From Atopomonas sediminilitoris (GTDB taxonomy: Bacteria > Pseudomonadota > Gammaproteobacteria > Pseudomonadales > Pseudomonadaceae), in the NCBI RefSeq assembly GCF_022601735.1, contig NZ_JAKUMM010000001.1:124001-188000 (forward strand): 64,000 nt of DNA, written 5' to 3'. This document shows positions 49,460-58,975 of this stretch, piece after piece. The position numbers were made by a program, and so were the translations under genes. The notes below the pieces were generated by a model. The model did no database searches. It was not told the origin of the DNA and saw only the letters and a list, made by a program, of their open reading frames with translations. Position 1 is the first letter of the stretch. Every line of letters begins with the position of its first letter.

Positions 49460-50653
49460 TTAAAAACTATCGCCTGGCACACGCACCGCGCCTTCCATCA
49501 GGATTCGCGCACTGCGGCTCATAATGGCTTTGGTCACCGTCCACTGACCGTCAACCTGCACCGCTTCGGCGCCGACGCGCAAGGTGCCCGATGGATGACC
49601 GAAACGCACCGCCTGACGATCACCGCCGCCGGCCGCCTGATTAACCAAGGTGCCGGGCACCGCTGCCGCCGTGCCAATGGCCACCGCACAAGTGCCCATC
49701 ATGGCGTGGTGCAGCTTGCCCATCGACAGCGCCCGCACCAACAGATCAACCTCGGCCGCCTCAACGGTTTTGCCACTGGAGGCCTGATAAGTTTGCGGCG
49801 CACTGACAAAAGCAATCTTTGGCGTGTGCTGACGCTTGATGGCCTCGTCGGCTGTTTTGATCAGCCCCATGCGCAGAGCGCCGGCAACACGAATCGCCTC
49901 TAAGCGTGCCAAAGCCTGCGGATCGCCGTTGATTGACTCCTGCAACTCGGTGCCTTGATAGCCAATATCCGCCGCATTCACAAAGACCGTTGGGATACCG
50001 GCAGTGATCATAGTCGCAGGCAATACACCGATGCCCGGCACGTCGAGCTGATCCACCAGATTGCCGGTTGGGAACATCGAACCGCCGTCCTCACCATCGC
50101 CCTCTTCGGCCGGATCAAGAAATTCCAGCACGATTTCCGCCGCGGGAAAGGTGACGCCGTCCAGCTCAAAATCGCCGGTTTCTTGCACTTCGCCATCACG
50201 GATCGGCACATGGGCGATGATGGTTTTGTGGATATTGGCCTGCCAAATGCGCACCACGCAGACACCGTTTTGCGGAATCCGCGCGGCATCTACCAAGCCT
50301 GCATGAATGGCAAAGGCCCCAGCCGCCGTGGACAGATTGCCGCAGTTGCCGCTCCAGTCGACAAACGCGCTGTCGATCGACACTTGACCATACAAGTAAT
50401 CGACATCGTGATCCGGCTGGCTGCTTTTGCTCAAGATCACGCACTTGGAGGTCGAGGACGTCGCCCCGCCCATACCGTCGGTGTGCTTGGCATACGGGTC
50501 AGGACTACCAATCACGCGCATAAACAAACGGTCGCGCGCTTCACCCGGCACTTGCGCACTGGCGGGTAGGTCTTGCAGGCGAAAGAACACGCCTTTACTG
50601 GTGCCACCGCGCATATAGGTAGCGGGGATTTTGATTTGTGCCGCAAAGCTCAT
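49460..50653 (-). CDS. prpF: 2-methylaconitate cis-trans isomerase PrpF
   Basis: 397 residues, diaminopimelate-epimerase fold. YMRGGTSKGVFF at 13-24, then GGATSSTSKCVILS and WSGNCGNLSTAAGAF with the catalytic cysteine region. Works with AcnD: AcnD makes trans-2-methylaconitate from 2-methylcitrate and PrpF converts it so that an aconitase can finish the cycle. Last gene of the propionate operon. Separated from acnD by a DUF559 gene and a repeat. Confidence 0.95.
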   Translation of the reverse strand: MSFAAQIKIPATYMRGGTSKGVFFRLQDLPASAQVPGEARDRLFMRVIGSPDPYAKHTDGMGGATSSTSKCVILSKSSQPDHDVDYLYGQVSIDSAFVDWSGNCGNLSTAAGAFAIHAGLVDAARIPQNGVCVVRIWQANIHKTIIAHVPIRDGEVQETGDFELDGVTFPAAEIVLEFLDPAEEGDGEDGGSMFPTGNLVDQLDVPGIGVLPATMITAGIPTVFVNAADIGYQGTELQESINGDPQALARLEAIRVAGALRMGLIKTADEAIKRQHTPKIAFVSAPQTYQASSGKTVEAAEVDLLVRALSMGKLHHAMMGTCAVAIGTAAAVPGTLVNQAAGGGDRQAVRFGHPSGTLRVGAEAVQVDGQWTVTKAIMSRSARILMEGAVRVPGDSF

Positions 50654-50655
50654 GC

Positions 50656-51000
50656 TTATTTCTCCTCACAGCGGGCTTGCAGGGTTTGCGATAGCACCGC
50701 CAGCACGCCTTGGGTGTTGCTCAAAATATCGTTATTCCAAAACCGCAGAACCACAAAGCCATTGGCCTGCAACCACGCATCTCGCTGGCTATCGTGATGG
50801 TTGGCCTGATGTTGACCGCCATCGGCCTCGACCACCAAGCGCGCCTCTAGGCAGACAAAATCCAAGACATAAGACCCTAGCGGATGCTGCCGGCGAAACT
50901 TATAGCCCTGCAAACGTCGATCACGCAGGTGTAACCACAAACAGCGTTCGGCCTCGGTCATCCGCTGGCGCAGATGGCGGGCAAAAGAGTGGCTATCCAT
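50656..51000 (-). CDS. DUF559 endonuclease-like protein
   Basis: 114 residues. MTEAERCLWLHLRDRRLQGYKFRRQHPLGSYVLDFVC (in part) and LVVEADGGQH match DUF559, a Vsr-like restriction-endonuclease-fold domain; the E-x-D-G-G-x-H core (Glu84-type acid in VVEADGGQ) is intact. It lies inside the propionate operon, 2 bases before prpF, with an inverted repeat element on its upstream side. Its presence here looks like an insertion. Function unknown. Confidence 0.88.
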   Translation of the reverse strand: MDSHSFARHLRQRMTEAERCLWLHLRDRRLQGYKFRRQHPLGSYVLDFVCLEARLVVEADGGQHQANHHDSQRDAWLQANGFVVLRFWNNDILSNTQGVLAVLSQTLQARCEEK

Positions 51001-51023
51001 AGCGCACCTCGTAGATTATTTTT

Positions 51024-51157
51024 CCCTCACCCTAACCCTCTCCCAGAGGGAGAGGGAATGAAAGAAGCCCTATTGAACTATCTGCCCCAAAAAATCACCG
51101 AACAACTTGGTGACGCCGATAAGCCCCTCTCCTGAGGGAGAGGGGTTGGGGTGAGGG
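51024..51157. repeat. REP/MITE-like element: inverted pair of CCCTCACCC(T/C)AACCC palindromes
   Basis: Left arm 51024-51056 (CCCTCACCCTAACCCTCTCC...) contains CCCTCTCCC-AGA-GGGAGAGGG. Right arm 51124-51157 is its near inverse and contains CCCCTCTCC-TGAG-GGAGAGGGG. A 67-base AT-richer core lies between. Arms of this type occur as dispersed repeats in several proteobacteria. It lies 23 bases upstream of the DUF559 gene and 6 bases after acnD. Confidence 0.9.
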
Positions 51158-51163
51158 CCCGCC

Positions 51164-53764
51164 TTACGCCTTGCCGTCTAAAAAGTCCTGTGCGAAGCGT
51201 TGCAGCACGCCGCCAGCTTCATAAATCGACACTTCTTCGGCAGTGTCCAAACGGCAGATCATCGGCACGGTCAGCGTTTCGCCGTTAGCGCGATGCACGC
51301 TCAACGTCAGCTCAGCACCGGGTTTACGCTCACCACTAACGTCATACGTTTCAGTGCCATCAAGCCCTAAGGTTTCGCGGTTGGTACCCGACTTAAACTG
51401 CAGCGGCAGCACGCCCATGCCGATCAAGTTGGTGCGATGGATACGTTCAAAGCCTTCGGCAGCGATCGCCTCCACACCGGCTAAGCGCACCCCTTTGGCC
51501 GCCCAATCACGCGAGCTGCCTTGGCCGTAATCGGCACCGGCAACAATGATCAGCGGCTGTTTGCGGTTCATGTAGGTTTCAATCGCCTCCCACATGCGCA
51601 CCACATTGCCTTCCGGCTCGATGCGCGCCAGCGAGCCTTGCTGCACGCTGCCATCGGCGTTGCGCACCATTTCGTTAAGCAACTTGGGGTTAGCGAAGGT
51701 GGCGCGCTGCGCCGTGAGGTGGTCGCCACGGTGGGTCGCGTAGGAGTTGAAGTCCTCCTCCGGCAGGCCCATTTTCGCCAAATATTCGCCGGCGGCGGAG
51801 CTGGCCAAAATCGCATTCGACGGTGACAAGTGATCCGTGGTGATGTTGTCGCCCAGCACCGCCAGCGGACGCATGCCTTTGAGGCTGCGCTCACCGGCCA
51901 GCGCGCCTTCCCAATAGGGCGGACGACGAATATAGGTACTCATCTCACGCCAGTCGTACAGCGGGCTCTTGGCTGGCTCGATGGTGCCCAGATCAAACAT
52001 CGGGATATAGATTTCGCGGAACTGCTCAGGCTTAACGTGTGCGCCGACAATCGCGTCGATTTCTTCATCGCTTGGCCAGATATCTTTGAGGCGGATCTCT
52101 TGGCCATCGGCCACGCCGAGCACGTCGTTTTCGATATCAAAACGCATGGTGCCGGCAATCGCATAAGCCACCACCAGTGGCGGCGAGGCTAAAAACGCTT
52201 GCTTGGCATACGGGTGAATGCGCCCGTCGAAGTTGCGGTTACCCGATAGCACGGCGGTGGAATACAAATCACGCTCGATGATTTCTTGCTGGATTTTAGG
52301 GTCCAGCGCGCCACTCATGCCGTTACAGGTGGTGCAGGCAAACGCGACAATGCCGAAACCGAGCTGTTCCAGCTCCGGTAGCAAACCGGCTTCTTTCAAA
52401 TACAGTTCAGCGACTTTCGAACCCGGGGCAAAAGACGACTTCACCCACGGTTTGCGGAGCAAACCAAGCTTATTGGCGTTGCGCGCCAACAGGCCCGCAG
52501 CCACCACGTTGCGTGGATTACTGGTATTGGTGCAGCTGGTGATGGCGGCGATGATCACCGCGCCATCCGGCATCAGACCCTCGGCCTCTTGCGCGCGGGC
52601 CGCGGCCAAGTCACCGGCAATGCCTTTGGCAGCCAAATCACGCGTGGCTACACGGGCATGCGGATTAGACGGGCCTGCAATATTACGCCCGACGCTCGAC
52701 AAGTCGAAACGCAGAACACGCTCGTACTCGACCTTGCCTAAGTCATCACCCCAGAAGCCAGCGACCTTGGCGTAGTGCTCGACCAACGCCACTTGCTGCG
52801 GCTCGCGCCCTGTCAGTTTGAGGTAATCAATGGTTTGCCCGTCGATGGCAAACATCGCCGCGGTCGCACCGTACTCAGGCGTCATGTTGGAGATAGTGGC
52901 GCGGTCGCCAATGGTCAAACCGCTGACGCCCGCACCGAAGAATTCCAGATAGGCACCGACTACGCGTTCTTTACGCAGGTATTCGGTCAACGCCAGCACG
53001 ATGTCGGTGGCGGTAATGCCAGGCTGACGCTTGCCGGTGAGTTCGACACCGACGATATCAGGCAAACGCATCATCGAGGCGCGACCGAGCATCACGGTTT
53101 CGGCTTCTAAACCACCCACACCGACGGAGATCACGCCCAAGGCATCCACGTGCGGAGTGTGGCTGTCCGTGCCGACACAGGTATCGGGGAAGGCCACGCC
53201 TTCACGCACCTGAATCACCGGCGACATTTTCTCCAGATTGATCTGATGCATGATGCCGTTGCCGGCCGGGATCACATCGACGTTTTTGAACGCGGTTTTG
53301 GTCCACTCAATAAAGTGGAAGCGATCTTCGTTGCGGCGCTCTTCAATCGCGCGGTTTTTACTGAAGGCATCCGGGTCAAAACCGCCGCATTCCACCGCCA
53401 GCGAGTGGTCGACGATCAACTGAGTCGGCACCACTGGGTTGACCTGCGACGGGTCGCCGCCTTTCTCGGCAATCGCATCGCGCAGGCCGGCCAAATCGAC
53501 CAGCGCGGTCTGCCCGAGAATGTCGTGACACACCACGCGCGCCGGATACCACGGAAAATCCAAGTCGCGCTTACGCTCGACAATTTGCTTAAGCGCATCG
53601 GTCAGTTGTGCCGGTTCGCAGCGACGCACTAACTGCTCAGCCAAAACGCGCGAGGTGTACGGCAGGGTGTCATAAGCGCCGGAGCGAATCGCTTCGACGG
53701 CTTCGCGGGTATCGAAGTAATCCAGCACGGTGTCCGGCAGGTTTTTGCGGTATTGGCTATTCAT
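51164..53764 (-). CDS. acnD: 2-methylcitrate dehydratase, Fe-S dependent AcnD
   Basis: 866 residues of the aconitase A family. Iron-sulfur ligands: Cys in ITSCTNTS and the pair in ACTTCNGMSG. Swivel domain has DYGQGSSRDWAAKG. Dehydrates 2-methylcitrate to trans-2-methylaconitate. ATG at 53764 (MNSQYRKNLPDT) matches homologues and has GAGAG upstream; a frame open to 53788 is not needed. It follows prpC in the operon. Confidence 0.97.
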   Translation of the reverse strand: MNSQYRKNLPDTVLDYFDTREAVEAIRSGAYDTLPYTSRVLAEQLVRRCEPAQLTDALKQIVERKRDLDFPWYPARVVCHDILGQTALVDLAGLRDAIAEKGGDPSQVNPVVPTQLIVDHSLAVECGGFDPDAFSKNRAIEERRNEDRFHFIEWTKTAFKNVDVIPAGNGIMHQINLEKMSPVIQVREGVAFPDTCVGTDSHTPHVDALGVISVGVGGLEAETVMLGRASMMRLPDIVGVELTGKRQPGITATDIVLALTEYLRKERVVGAYLEFFGAGVSGLTIGDRATISNMTPEYGATAAMFAIDGQTIDYLKLTGREPQQVALVEHYAKVAGFWGDDLGKVEYERVLRFDLSSVGRNIAGPSNPHARVATRDLAAKGIAGDLAAARAQEAEGLMPDGAVIIAAITSCTNTSNPRNVVAAGLLARNANKLGLLRKPWVKSSFAPGSKVAELYLKEAGLLPELEQLGFGIVAFACTTCNGMSGALDPKIQQEIIERDLYSTAVLSGNRNFDGRIHPYAKQAFLASPPLVVAYAIAGTMRFDIENDVLGVADGQEIRLKDIWPSDEEIDAIVGAHVKPEQFREIYIPMFDLGTIEPAKSPLYDWREMSTYIRRPPYWEGALAGERSLKGMRPLAVLGDNITTDHLSPSNAILASSAAGEYLAKMGLPEEDFNSYATHRGDHLTAQRATFANPKLLNEMVRNADGSVQQGSLARIEPEGNVVRMWEAIETYMNRKQPLIIVAGADYGQGSSRDWAAKGVRLAGVEAIAAEGFERIHRTNLIGMGVLPLQFKSGTNRETLGLDGTETYDVSGERKPGAELTLSVHRANGETLTVPMICRLDTAEEVSIYEAGGVLQRFAQDFLDGKA

Positions 53765-53854
53765 GGTCACTCTCAAATCGGGCATCAAAATCAGGCATTG
53801 GGTCGAGCCAGCGGTAATACCGAGCGGCCAGCATGGCTGGCGCTCGGGCGCAGC

Positions 53855-54982
53855 TTAGCGGGCCGTAATATCCGGCACAGCGCGCGCATCAGGGCCGATG
53901 TAGTCAGCGCTTGGGCGAATAATGCGGTTATTGCCGCGCTGCTCGAACACATGCGCGCACCAGCCGGTCACCCGCGAGCAGACAAAGATCGGGGTGAACA
54001 ACTTGGTCGGAATCCCCATGAAGTGATAAGCGCTGGCATGGAAAAAGTCCGCATTACAGAACAGCTTCTTCTCGCGCCACATCACCTCTTCACAACGCAC
54101 AGAGACGGGGTACAGCACGGTGTCGCCGACGTCTTGCGCTAGCTTTTCTGACCACTGTTTGATGATGCCGTTACGTGGGTCTGACTCGCTGTAAATGGCG
54201 TGACCAAAACCCATGATTTTGTCTTTACGCGCCAACATGCCGAGGATTTCTTGCTCGGCCTGATCGGCTGACGACCACTGCTGGATCATGTCCATCGCCG
54301 CTTCGTTGGCACCGCCGTGCAGCGGACCACGCAGCGAGCCGATAGCGCCGGTGACGCAGCTATGGATGTCCGACAAGGTCGAAGCACACACCCGCGCGGT
54401 GAAGGTTGAGGCGTTGAACTCGTGCTCAGCGTACAAAATCAGCGATACGTTCATCACCTTGGCATGCAACTCGCTGGGCTTTTCGCCACGCAGCATGTGC
54501 AGGAAGTGTGAGCCTGTGCTGTCGTCATCCAGCGCAGTTTCAATGCGTACGCCATCGTGACTGAAGCGATACCAGTAGCAGATGATCGACGGCAGAATCG
54601 CCAACAAACGGTCGGCCTGATCGCCCTGCTCAGCAAAGCTGTGTTCGGTTTCCAACGTGCCGAGCACGGCAATACCGGCGCGCATCACGTCCATCGGGTG
54701 CGCGTCAGCAGGAATGCGCTCCAAGACTTCTTTTAACGCCACCGGCAACGCTCGCAGGTTTTTCAGCTTAGCGACATAAGCCGCCAACTCCGTTTGCGTG
54801 GGCAGCTCGCCCTTCAGCAGCAAGTGGGCGACTTCTTCAAAGCTAACTTTTTGTGCCAGCTCGTGAATGTCATAGCCGCGATACGTCAGGCCCGAGCCGG
54901 TCTTACCGACGGTACATAGCGCGGTTGCGCCGGCTGACTGACCGCGCAGGCCGGCGCCGGATAGTTTTTTCGCTTCTGCCAT
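53855..54982 (-). CDS. prpC: 2-methylcitrate synthase PrpC
   Basis: Condenses propionyl-CoA with oxaloacetate. 375 residues, citrate-synthase fold: catalytic His222 in PLHGGANEAAM, His261 in GFGHAIY and the Asp of NADFFHASAYH. GLTYRGYDIHELA at the N-terminus is typical of short bacterial 2-methylcitrate synthases. Between prpB and acnD. Confidence 0.97.
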   Translation of the reverse strand: MAEAKKLSGAGLRGQSAGATALCTVGKTGSGLTYRGYDIHELAQKVSFEEVAHLLLKGELPTQTELAAYVAKLKNLRALPVALKEVLERIPADAHPMDVMRAGIAVLGTLETEHSFAEQGDQADRLLAILPSIICYWYRFSHDGVRIETALDDDSTGSHFLHMLRGEKPSELHAKVMNVSLILYAEHEFNASTFTARVCASTLSDIHSCVTGAIGSLRGPLHGGANEAAMDMIQQWSSADQAEQEILGMLARKDKIMGFGHAIYSESDPRNGIIKQWSEKLAQDVGDTVLYPVSVRCEEVMWREKKLFCNADFFHASAYHFMGIPTKLFTPIFVCSRVTGWCAHVFEQRGNNRIIRPSADYIGPDARAVPDITAR

Positions 54983-55040
54983 GGTTCACCTCATCATTCG
55001 TTGTGCCGGCGGGTCGTGCCCGCCGTGTCAGTATTAGTGG

Positions 55041-55931
55041 TTACTTGTTTTTGCCTTGGGCAAACAACGCGTCGAGCTTCTGCTCAAAGCTGTGGTAATC
55101 AAGGAAGTCGTACAGCTCCATCCGGGTCTGCATCAGGTCGATGACGTCTTTTTGGTCGCCCTTAGCCAGAATGCTTTCGTACACCGTCAGCGCCGCCTTG
55201 TTCATGGCACGAAATGCCGACAGCGGATACAGCACCATGCTGGCACCGTGCTCGCCGAGTTCTTGTTTGTTAAACAGCGGCGTGGCGCCGAACTCGGTGA
55301 TATTGGCCAACAAATGCGCCCCACCGATGCCATCGGCAAAGGCTTTGTAGTCTTCAAGGGTGTGCACCGCTTCGGCAAAAATACCGTCGGCACCGGCTTC
55401 TAAACAGGCCCGCGCGCGCTCAACGGCGGCTTCGAGGCCATCTTTTTGGAAGGCGTCGGTGCGCGCGATGATGAAGAAACTGTCATCGGTTTTAGCGTCT
55501 ACCGCCGCCTTCACCCGGTCGACCATTTCTTCTTGGCTGACAATTTCTTTATTCGGGCGATGGCCGCAGCGCTTTTGCGCTACTTGGTCTTCGATATGCA
55601 CCGCCGCAGCGCCGGCACGAATCATTTCTTTCACGGTGCGGGCGATGTTAAACGCGCCGCCCCAGCCGGTATCGATATCCACCAGCAAGGGGGTTTCCAC
55701 GGCAGCGCTGATGCGGCGCACGTCTTCCAGCACGTCGTTCATGCTGGTCATGCCTAAATCCGGCAAACCGTAAGAGGCATTGGCCACACCACCGCCGGAC
55801 AAGTAAATCGCTTGATGGCCCACGCGCGTGGCCATCATGGCGCTGTAAGCATTGATGGTGCCGACAATTTGCAGCGGCTTGTTATTGGCTAGGGCGTTAC
55901 GAAAGCGCTGCCCGGCAGTCACTTGGCTCAT
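55041..55931 (-). CDS. prpB: 2-methylisocitrate lyase PrpB
   Basis: Splits 2-methylisocitrate into pyruvate and succinate. 296 residues, PEP-mutase/isocitrate lyase fold. Catalytic Cys122 in [20 protein letters not shown] supplies the magnesium site. Its ATG overlaps the stop of the GntR gene (ATGA), so it is translated with the regulator. Confidence 0.97.
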   Translation of the reverse strand: MSQVTAGQRFRNALANNKPLQIVGTINAYSAMMATRVGHQAIYLSGGGVANASYGLPDLGMTSMNDVLEDVRRISAAVETPLLVDIDTGWGGAFNIARTVKEMIRAGAAAVHIEDQVAQKRCGHRPNKEIVSQEEMVDRVKAAVDAKTDDSFFIIARTDAFQKDGLEAAVERARACLEAGADGIFAEAVHTLEDYKAFADGIGGAHLLANITEFGATPLFNKQELGEHGASMVLYPLSAFRAMNKAALTVYESILAKGDQKDVIDLMQTRMELYDFLDYHSFEQKLDALFAQGKNK

Positions 55932-56638
55932 GCTTTGGTCCTCGATTTACGTGCGGCCGGCACAGCGTCTAGCTGCTCGGCTAAGCGGTGTTCTACGTTG
56001 CGCTGCGAGCCGCGGATATGGCGACGCATCAGCAGTTCAGCCAGTTCGCCATCGCGATCGGCGATGGCGTCTAGAATGCGATGGTGTTCAGCAAACGCCT
56101 GACGCGGACGATTAGGCGTGCTGGAGAAGCGATAGCGGTACATGCGCACCAAGTGATACAGCTCGCCGCAGAGCAAATCGGTCAGCATCTGATTACCGCT
56201 GCCGCGAATGATGCGGTAATGAAAGTCAAAATCGCCTTCTTGCTGGTAATAGGCCACGCCGCTTTGCAGCTCTTCACTGCGCTCGTGGGCTTCTAAAACG
56301 CGGCGTAACTCATCCACCTCCGCGCGGCTCATACGCTCGGCGGCCATGCGACAGGCCATGCCTTCTAGGGCTTGGCGCACTTCGTACAACTCAACCAACT
56401 CTTGCGCACTGAGCGACACCACACGGGCGCCGGCATGCGGCGTGCGCACCAAAAGCTTACGCCCCTCAAGGCGACGCATGGCCTCACGCAGCGGCCCACG
56501 GCTCACGCCGTAATGGCGCGACAACTCGGGCTCAGACACTTTACTGCCCGGCGCCAGCTCACCTTTAACAATGGCGTCTTGAATACGCTGAAAAACTTGC
56601 TCAGCCAGTGTCGCGGAGTTATCTAAAGCATCTGTCAC
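55928..56638 (-). CDS. GntR-family (FadR/VanR type) regulator of the propionate operon
   Basis: 236 residues: winged helix at about 10-75 ([25 protein letters not shown] in part, [20 protein letters not shown]) and an all-helical FCD ligand domain with the metal-type histidines in DFHYRIIRG and [11 protein letters not shown]. First gene of the operon, as PA0797 is in P. aeruginosa. GTG at 56638 gives the conserved length; the frame runs on to 57025 but crosses the operators and the divergent gene. Two ATTGTCGACAA sites upstream are its likely binding sites, so it should repress itself. Confidence 0.92.
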   Translation of the reverse strand: MTDALDNSATLAEQVFQRIQDAIVKGELAPGSKVSEPELSRHYGVSRGPLREAMRRLEGRKLLVRTPHAGARVVSLSAQELVELYEVRQALEGMACRMAAERMSRAEVDELRRVLEAHERSEELQSGVAYYQQEGDFDFHYRIIRGSGNQMLTDLLCGELYHLVRMYRYRFSSTPNRPRQAFAEHHRILDAIADRDGELAELLMRRHIRGSQRNVEHRLAEQLDAVPAARKSRTKA

Positions 56639-56649
56639 GGCAGCACCAG

Positions 56650-56661
56650 ATTGTCGACAAT
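56650..56661. promoter_or_regulatory. GntR operator 1
   Basis: ATTGTCGACAAT, a perfect 12-base palindrome fitting the TnGTnnACnA pattern of FadR-type GntR regulators, 12 bases before the regulator's start codon. Confidence 0.75.
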
Positions 56662-56711
56662 ATGCAAAAATTAACGCCAAACAACCCTGCGCACAAGCTT
56701 TAAAAACAAAG

Positions 56712-56723
56712 ATTGTCGACAAA
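56712..56723. promoter_or_regulatory. GntR operator 2
   Basis: ATTGTCGACAAA, differing at one base from operator 1. Centres are 62 bases apart, so the operon promoter lies between them and looping or double blockage is possible. Confidence 0.72.
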
Positions 56724-56898
56724 TAGCCACCGACTTTAGTCTCGCCACACCCCCCTGTTAATCCATGCAAACCTTGCCCTGCCTGTTGAAAATAGCGGTC
56801 GCGTGCTACTATCAAAGCGTTTTGGGTCGTTGGCAAAGCTGTTAACTGCAGCTTTACGCAGTGCCCACCCACTCCACTTTTCACGAAATCAAGGACAC

Positions 56899-57420
56899 AT
56901 GAGACGCGCTGCCTCTGCTCTTCTCTGCTTTTGTCTTGCCGCGCCGTTGGCTGCCGCAGAGAAAACCATTTACGGCCTAAATGAATACGTTGGCTTGCCC
57001 AACCTTGACCTGCTTGTTGCCGCAAAGCTCGATACTGGGGCCAAAACCGCCTCGCTGAGCGCCACGGACATTGAGCGGTTTAAGCGGGATGGCGAGTCGT
57101 GGGTGCGCTTTTATTTGGCCATCGATGATGCACACGAGCATCCGATTGAATTGCCTCTAGCGCGCATCAGCAAAATTAAGCGTCGGGCCGGCGACTATGA
57201 TCCCGAAGAAGACGCCAAAACGTACACAGCACGTCCCGTGATTGAACTGGACATGTGTATGGGTGGCCAAGTTCGCTTGATTGAAGTGAACCTGACTGAC
57301 CGCTCCACCTTTCAATACCCGTTGTTAATTGGTTCAGAAGCTCTGAAGAACTTTGACGCACTGATTGACCCGAGTCTGAAATACTCCGCCGGCAAACCCG
57401 CCTGCGTAGCACATAACTAA
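56899..57420 (+). CDS. Exported retropepsin-like protease (PF05618, 'ATP-dependent zinc protease' family)
   Basis: 173 residues with a signal peptide (MRRAASALLCFCLAAPLAAA). The core KLDTGAKTASLSATD carries the single DTGA aspartate (Asp45) of retropepsin-like enzymes; LPLARISKIKRRAG and LIGSEALKNFDALIDPS follow. Despite the database name, no zinc motif or ATP site is seen. The signal peptide puts it in the periplasm. ATG at 56899 has AAGGA upstream. It leads a tight three-gene set with a 7TM transglutaminase-like protein and an ATP-grasp ligase. Confidence 0.86.
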   Translation: MRRAASALLCFCLAAPLAAAEKTIYGLNEYVGLPNLDLLVAAKLDTGAKTASLSATDIERFKRDGESWVRFYLAIDDAHEHPIELPLARISKIKRRAGDYDPEEDAKTYTARPVIELDMCMGGQVRLIEVNLTDRSTFQYPLLIGSEALKNFDALIDPSLKYSAGKPACVAHN

Positions 57421-57442
57421 AACGAGCCGAGAAAAACACGCC

Positions 57443-58972
57443 ATGCGCTCTGCCAATACGCATCTGAAATTCCTGGTGGCCCTGCTGGTCTCTTTAGGAC
57501 TAGCGATTACGGCCTACCAAATCTTTGTGATCGGCATCCCGGTCACCGAAGACGCGACCGACAACCTGTGGACTGTCGACACCAAAGTCGAGTTCCAAGC
57601 CCAAACGGGCAAGCCGGTTAAGGTCAACATGTTCGTGCCGCCCATGACCGAAAATTACGTCAGCCTGAACGAGAGCTTTATCTCGAACAACTACGGCGTA
57701 AGCGTGCAGCGCGACAATGGCAACCGCAGCCTGACGTGGTCCGCACGTCGCGCCAAAGGCAACCAGACACTGTACTACCGCTTAGTGCTGTCTAAGCGGT
57801 ATGGCTCTGACACCCCAGAAGCCAAAGGCTCGATTGAACGCGCACCGCTTCCCGTTGAAGGCGCCGAGAAAATTGCCGCCGAAGCCCTGCTGTCGCCAAT
57901 TCGCCAGCACTCTGCGGACATTGAAACCTTCGTGCGCGAAACCATCCGCCGGGTAAACCGCGCCGGTGACGATAACGTCGCGCTGCTGCTTGGCGGCGAT
58001 AAAAGTATCGAACGCAAGGTCCAAGTCATTGATCTGCTGCTGTCGCTGGCTCGCATCCCGATGGAGCAAGTGCGCACCATCAAGCTGGTAGAAATCAACA
58101 GCCAAGAGCCCGAGCTGTGGCTGCGTAGTTTCAACGGTGAAAAATGGCTGTACTTCAACCCAGAAAGCGGCCAACAAGGCCTGCCAGCCGACCGCCTGAT
58201 TTGGTGGTTTGGTGCAAACGAGTTAGTCAGCCTTGAAGGCGGCAAAAACGCCAAGGTGACGTTCAGCCTAAACAGCAACCAACTGAACGCCATTCGCGTG
58301 GCCAAGATGTCGGATGAGAAAGCCGAGGCCTCGTTCCTTGAGTACTCGCTGTACGGCCTGCCGCTGTCTACTCAGCAGACCTACAAGATCATGATCATGA
58401 TCCCGATCGGCGTGCTGGTGATTCTGATTCTGCGCAACCTGATCGGCATTCAGACGTTGGGGACTTTCACCCCAGTACTGATCGCCCTCGCCTTCCGCGA
58501 AACACAAGTTGGCTTCGGCATCATCCTGTTCACCTTTATCACCGCATTGGGCTTGTCGCTGCGCTCCTACCTTGAGCACCTCAAGCTACAAATGCTGCCT
58601 CGCCTATCGATCGTCCTGACTTTTGTTGTGGTGATCATTGCTGTAATCAGCCTGTTCAGCCACAAATTAGGCCTTGAGCGCGGCTTGGCCATCGCCTTGT
58701 TCCCGATGGTGATTTTGACCATGACCATTGAGCGTCTGTCGATCACTTGGGAAGAACGTGGCGGCACGCAGACCTTTAAGGTTGCGGTGGGCACCATCAT
58801 TGCGGCTTCGCTAGCGCATATGCTGATGACCATTCCTGAGCTGGTGTACTTCGTCTTCACCTTCCCAGCGGTACTGCTGATTTTGGTAGGCTTCATGCTG
58901 GCCATGGGTCGCTACCGCGGCTACCGCCTGACCGAGCTGTTCCGCTTCAAAGCCATGCTCAAGGACAGCTAA
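57443..58972 (+). CDS. Inactive transglutaminase fused to 7TM domain
   Basis: 509 residues. One N-terminal membrane helix (FLVALLVSLGLAITAYQIFV), a periplasmic region to about residue 300 with a transglutaminase-like fold lacking an evident catalytic cysteine, and six or seven membrane helices after residue 310 (IMIMIPIGVLVILILRNLIG, TFVVVIIAVISLFS, YFVFTFPAVLLILVGFMLAMG). This is the Transglut_i_TM plus 7TM_transglut layout. The likely role is to receive and position a peptide or protein substrate at the membrane. It stands between the protease and the ATP-grasp gene with 22- and 3-base gaps. Confidence 0.87.
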   Translation: MRSANTHLKFLVALLVSLGLAITAYQIFVIGIPVTEDATDNLWTVDTKVEFQAQTGKPVKVNMFVPPMTENYVSLNESFISNNYGVSVQRDNGNRSLTWSARRAKGNQTLYYRLVLSKRYGSDTPEAKGSIERAPLPVEGAEKIAAEALLSPIRQHSADIETFVRETIRRVNRAGDDNVALLLGGDKSIERKVQVIDLLLSLARIPMEQVRTIKLVEINSQEPELWLRSFNGEKWLYFNPESGQQGLPADRLIWWFGANELVSLEGGKNAKVTFSLNSNQLNAIRVAKMSDEKAEASFLEYSLYGLPLSTQQTYKIMIMIPIGVLVILILRNLIGIQTLGTFTPVLIALAFRETQVGFGIILFTFITALGLSLRSYLEHLKLQMLPRLSIVLTFVVVIIAVISLFSHKLGLERGLAIALFPMVILTMTIERLSITWEERGGTQTFKVAVGTIIAASLAHMLMTIPELVYFVFTFPAVLLILVGFMLAMGRYRGYRLTELFRFKAMLKDS

Positions 58973-58975
58973 GCC

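Noticed and set aside
51024-51157. CRISPR array
   Set aside because: Only two copies in opposite orientation, each itself palindromic, with no unique spacers or cas genes.
56639-57025. N-terminal extension of the GntR regulator
   Set aside because: It would translate through both operators and into the opposite protease gene; homologues begin at the GTG at 56638.
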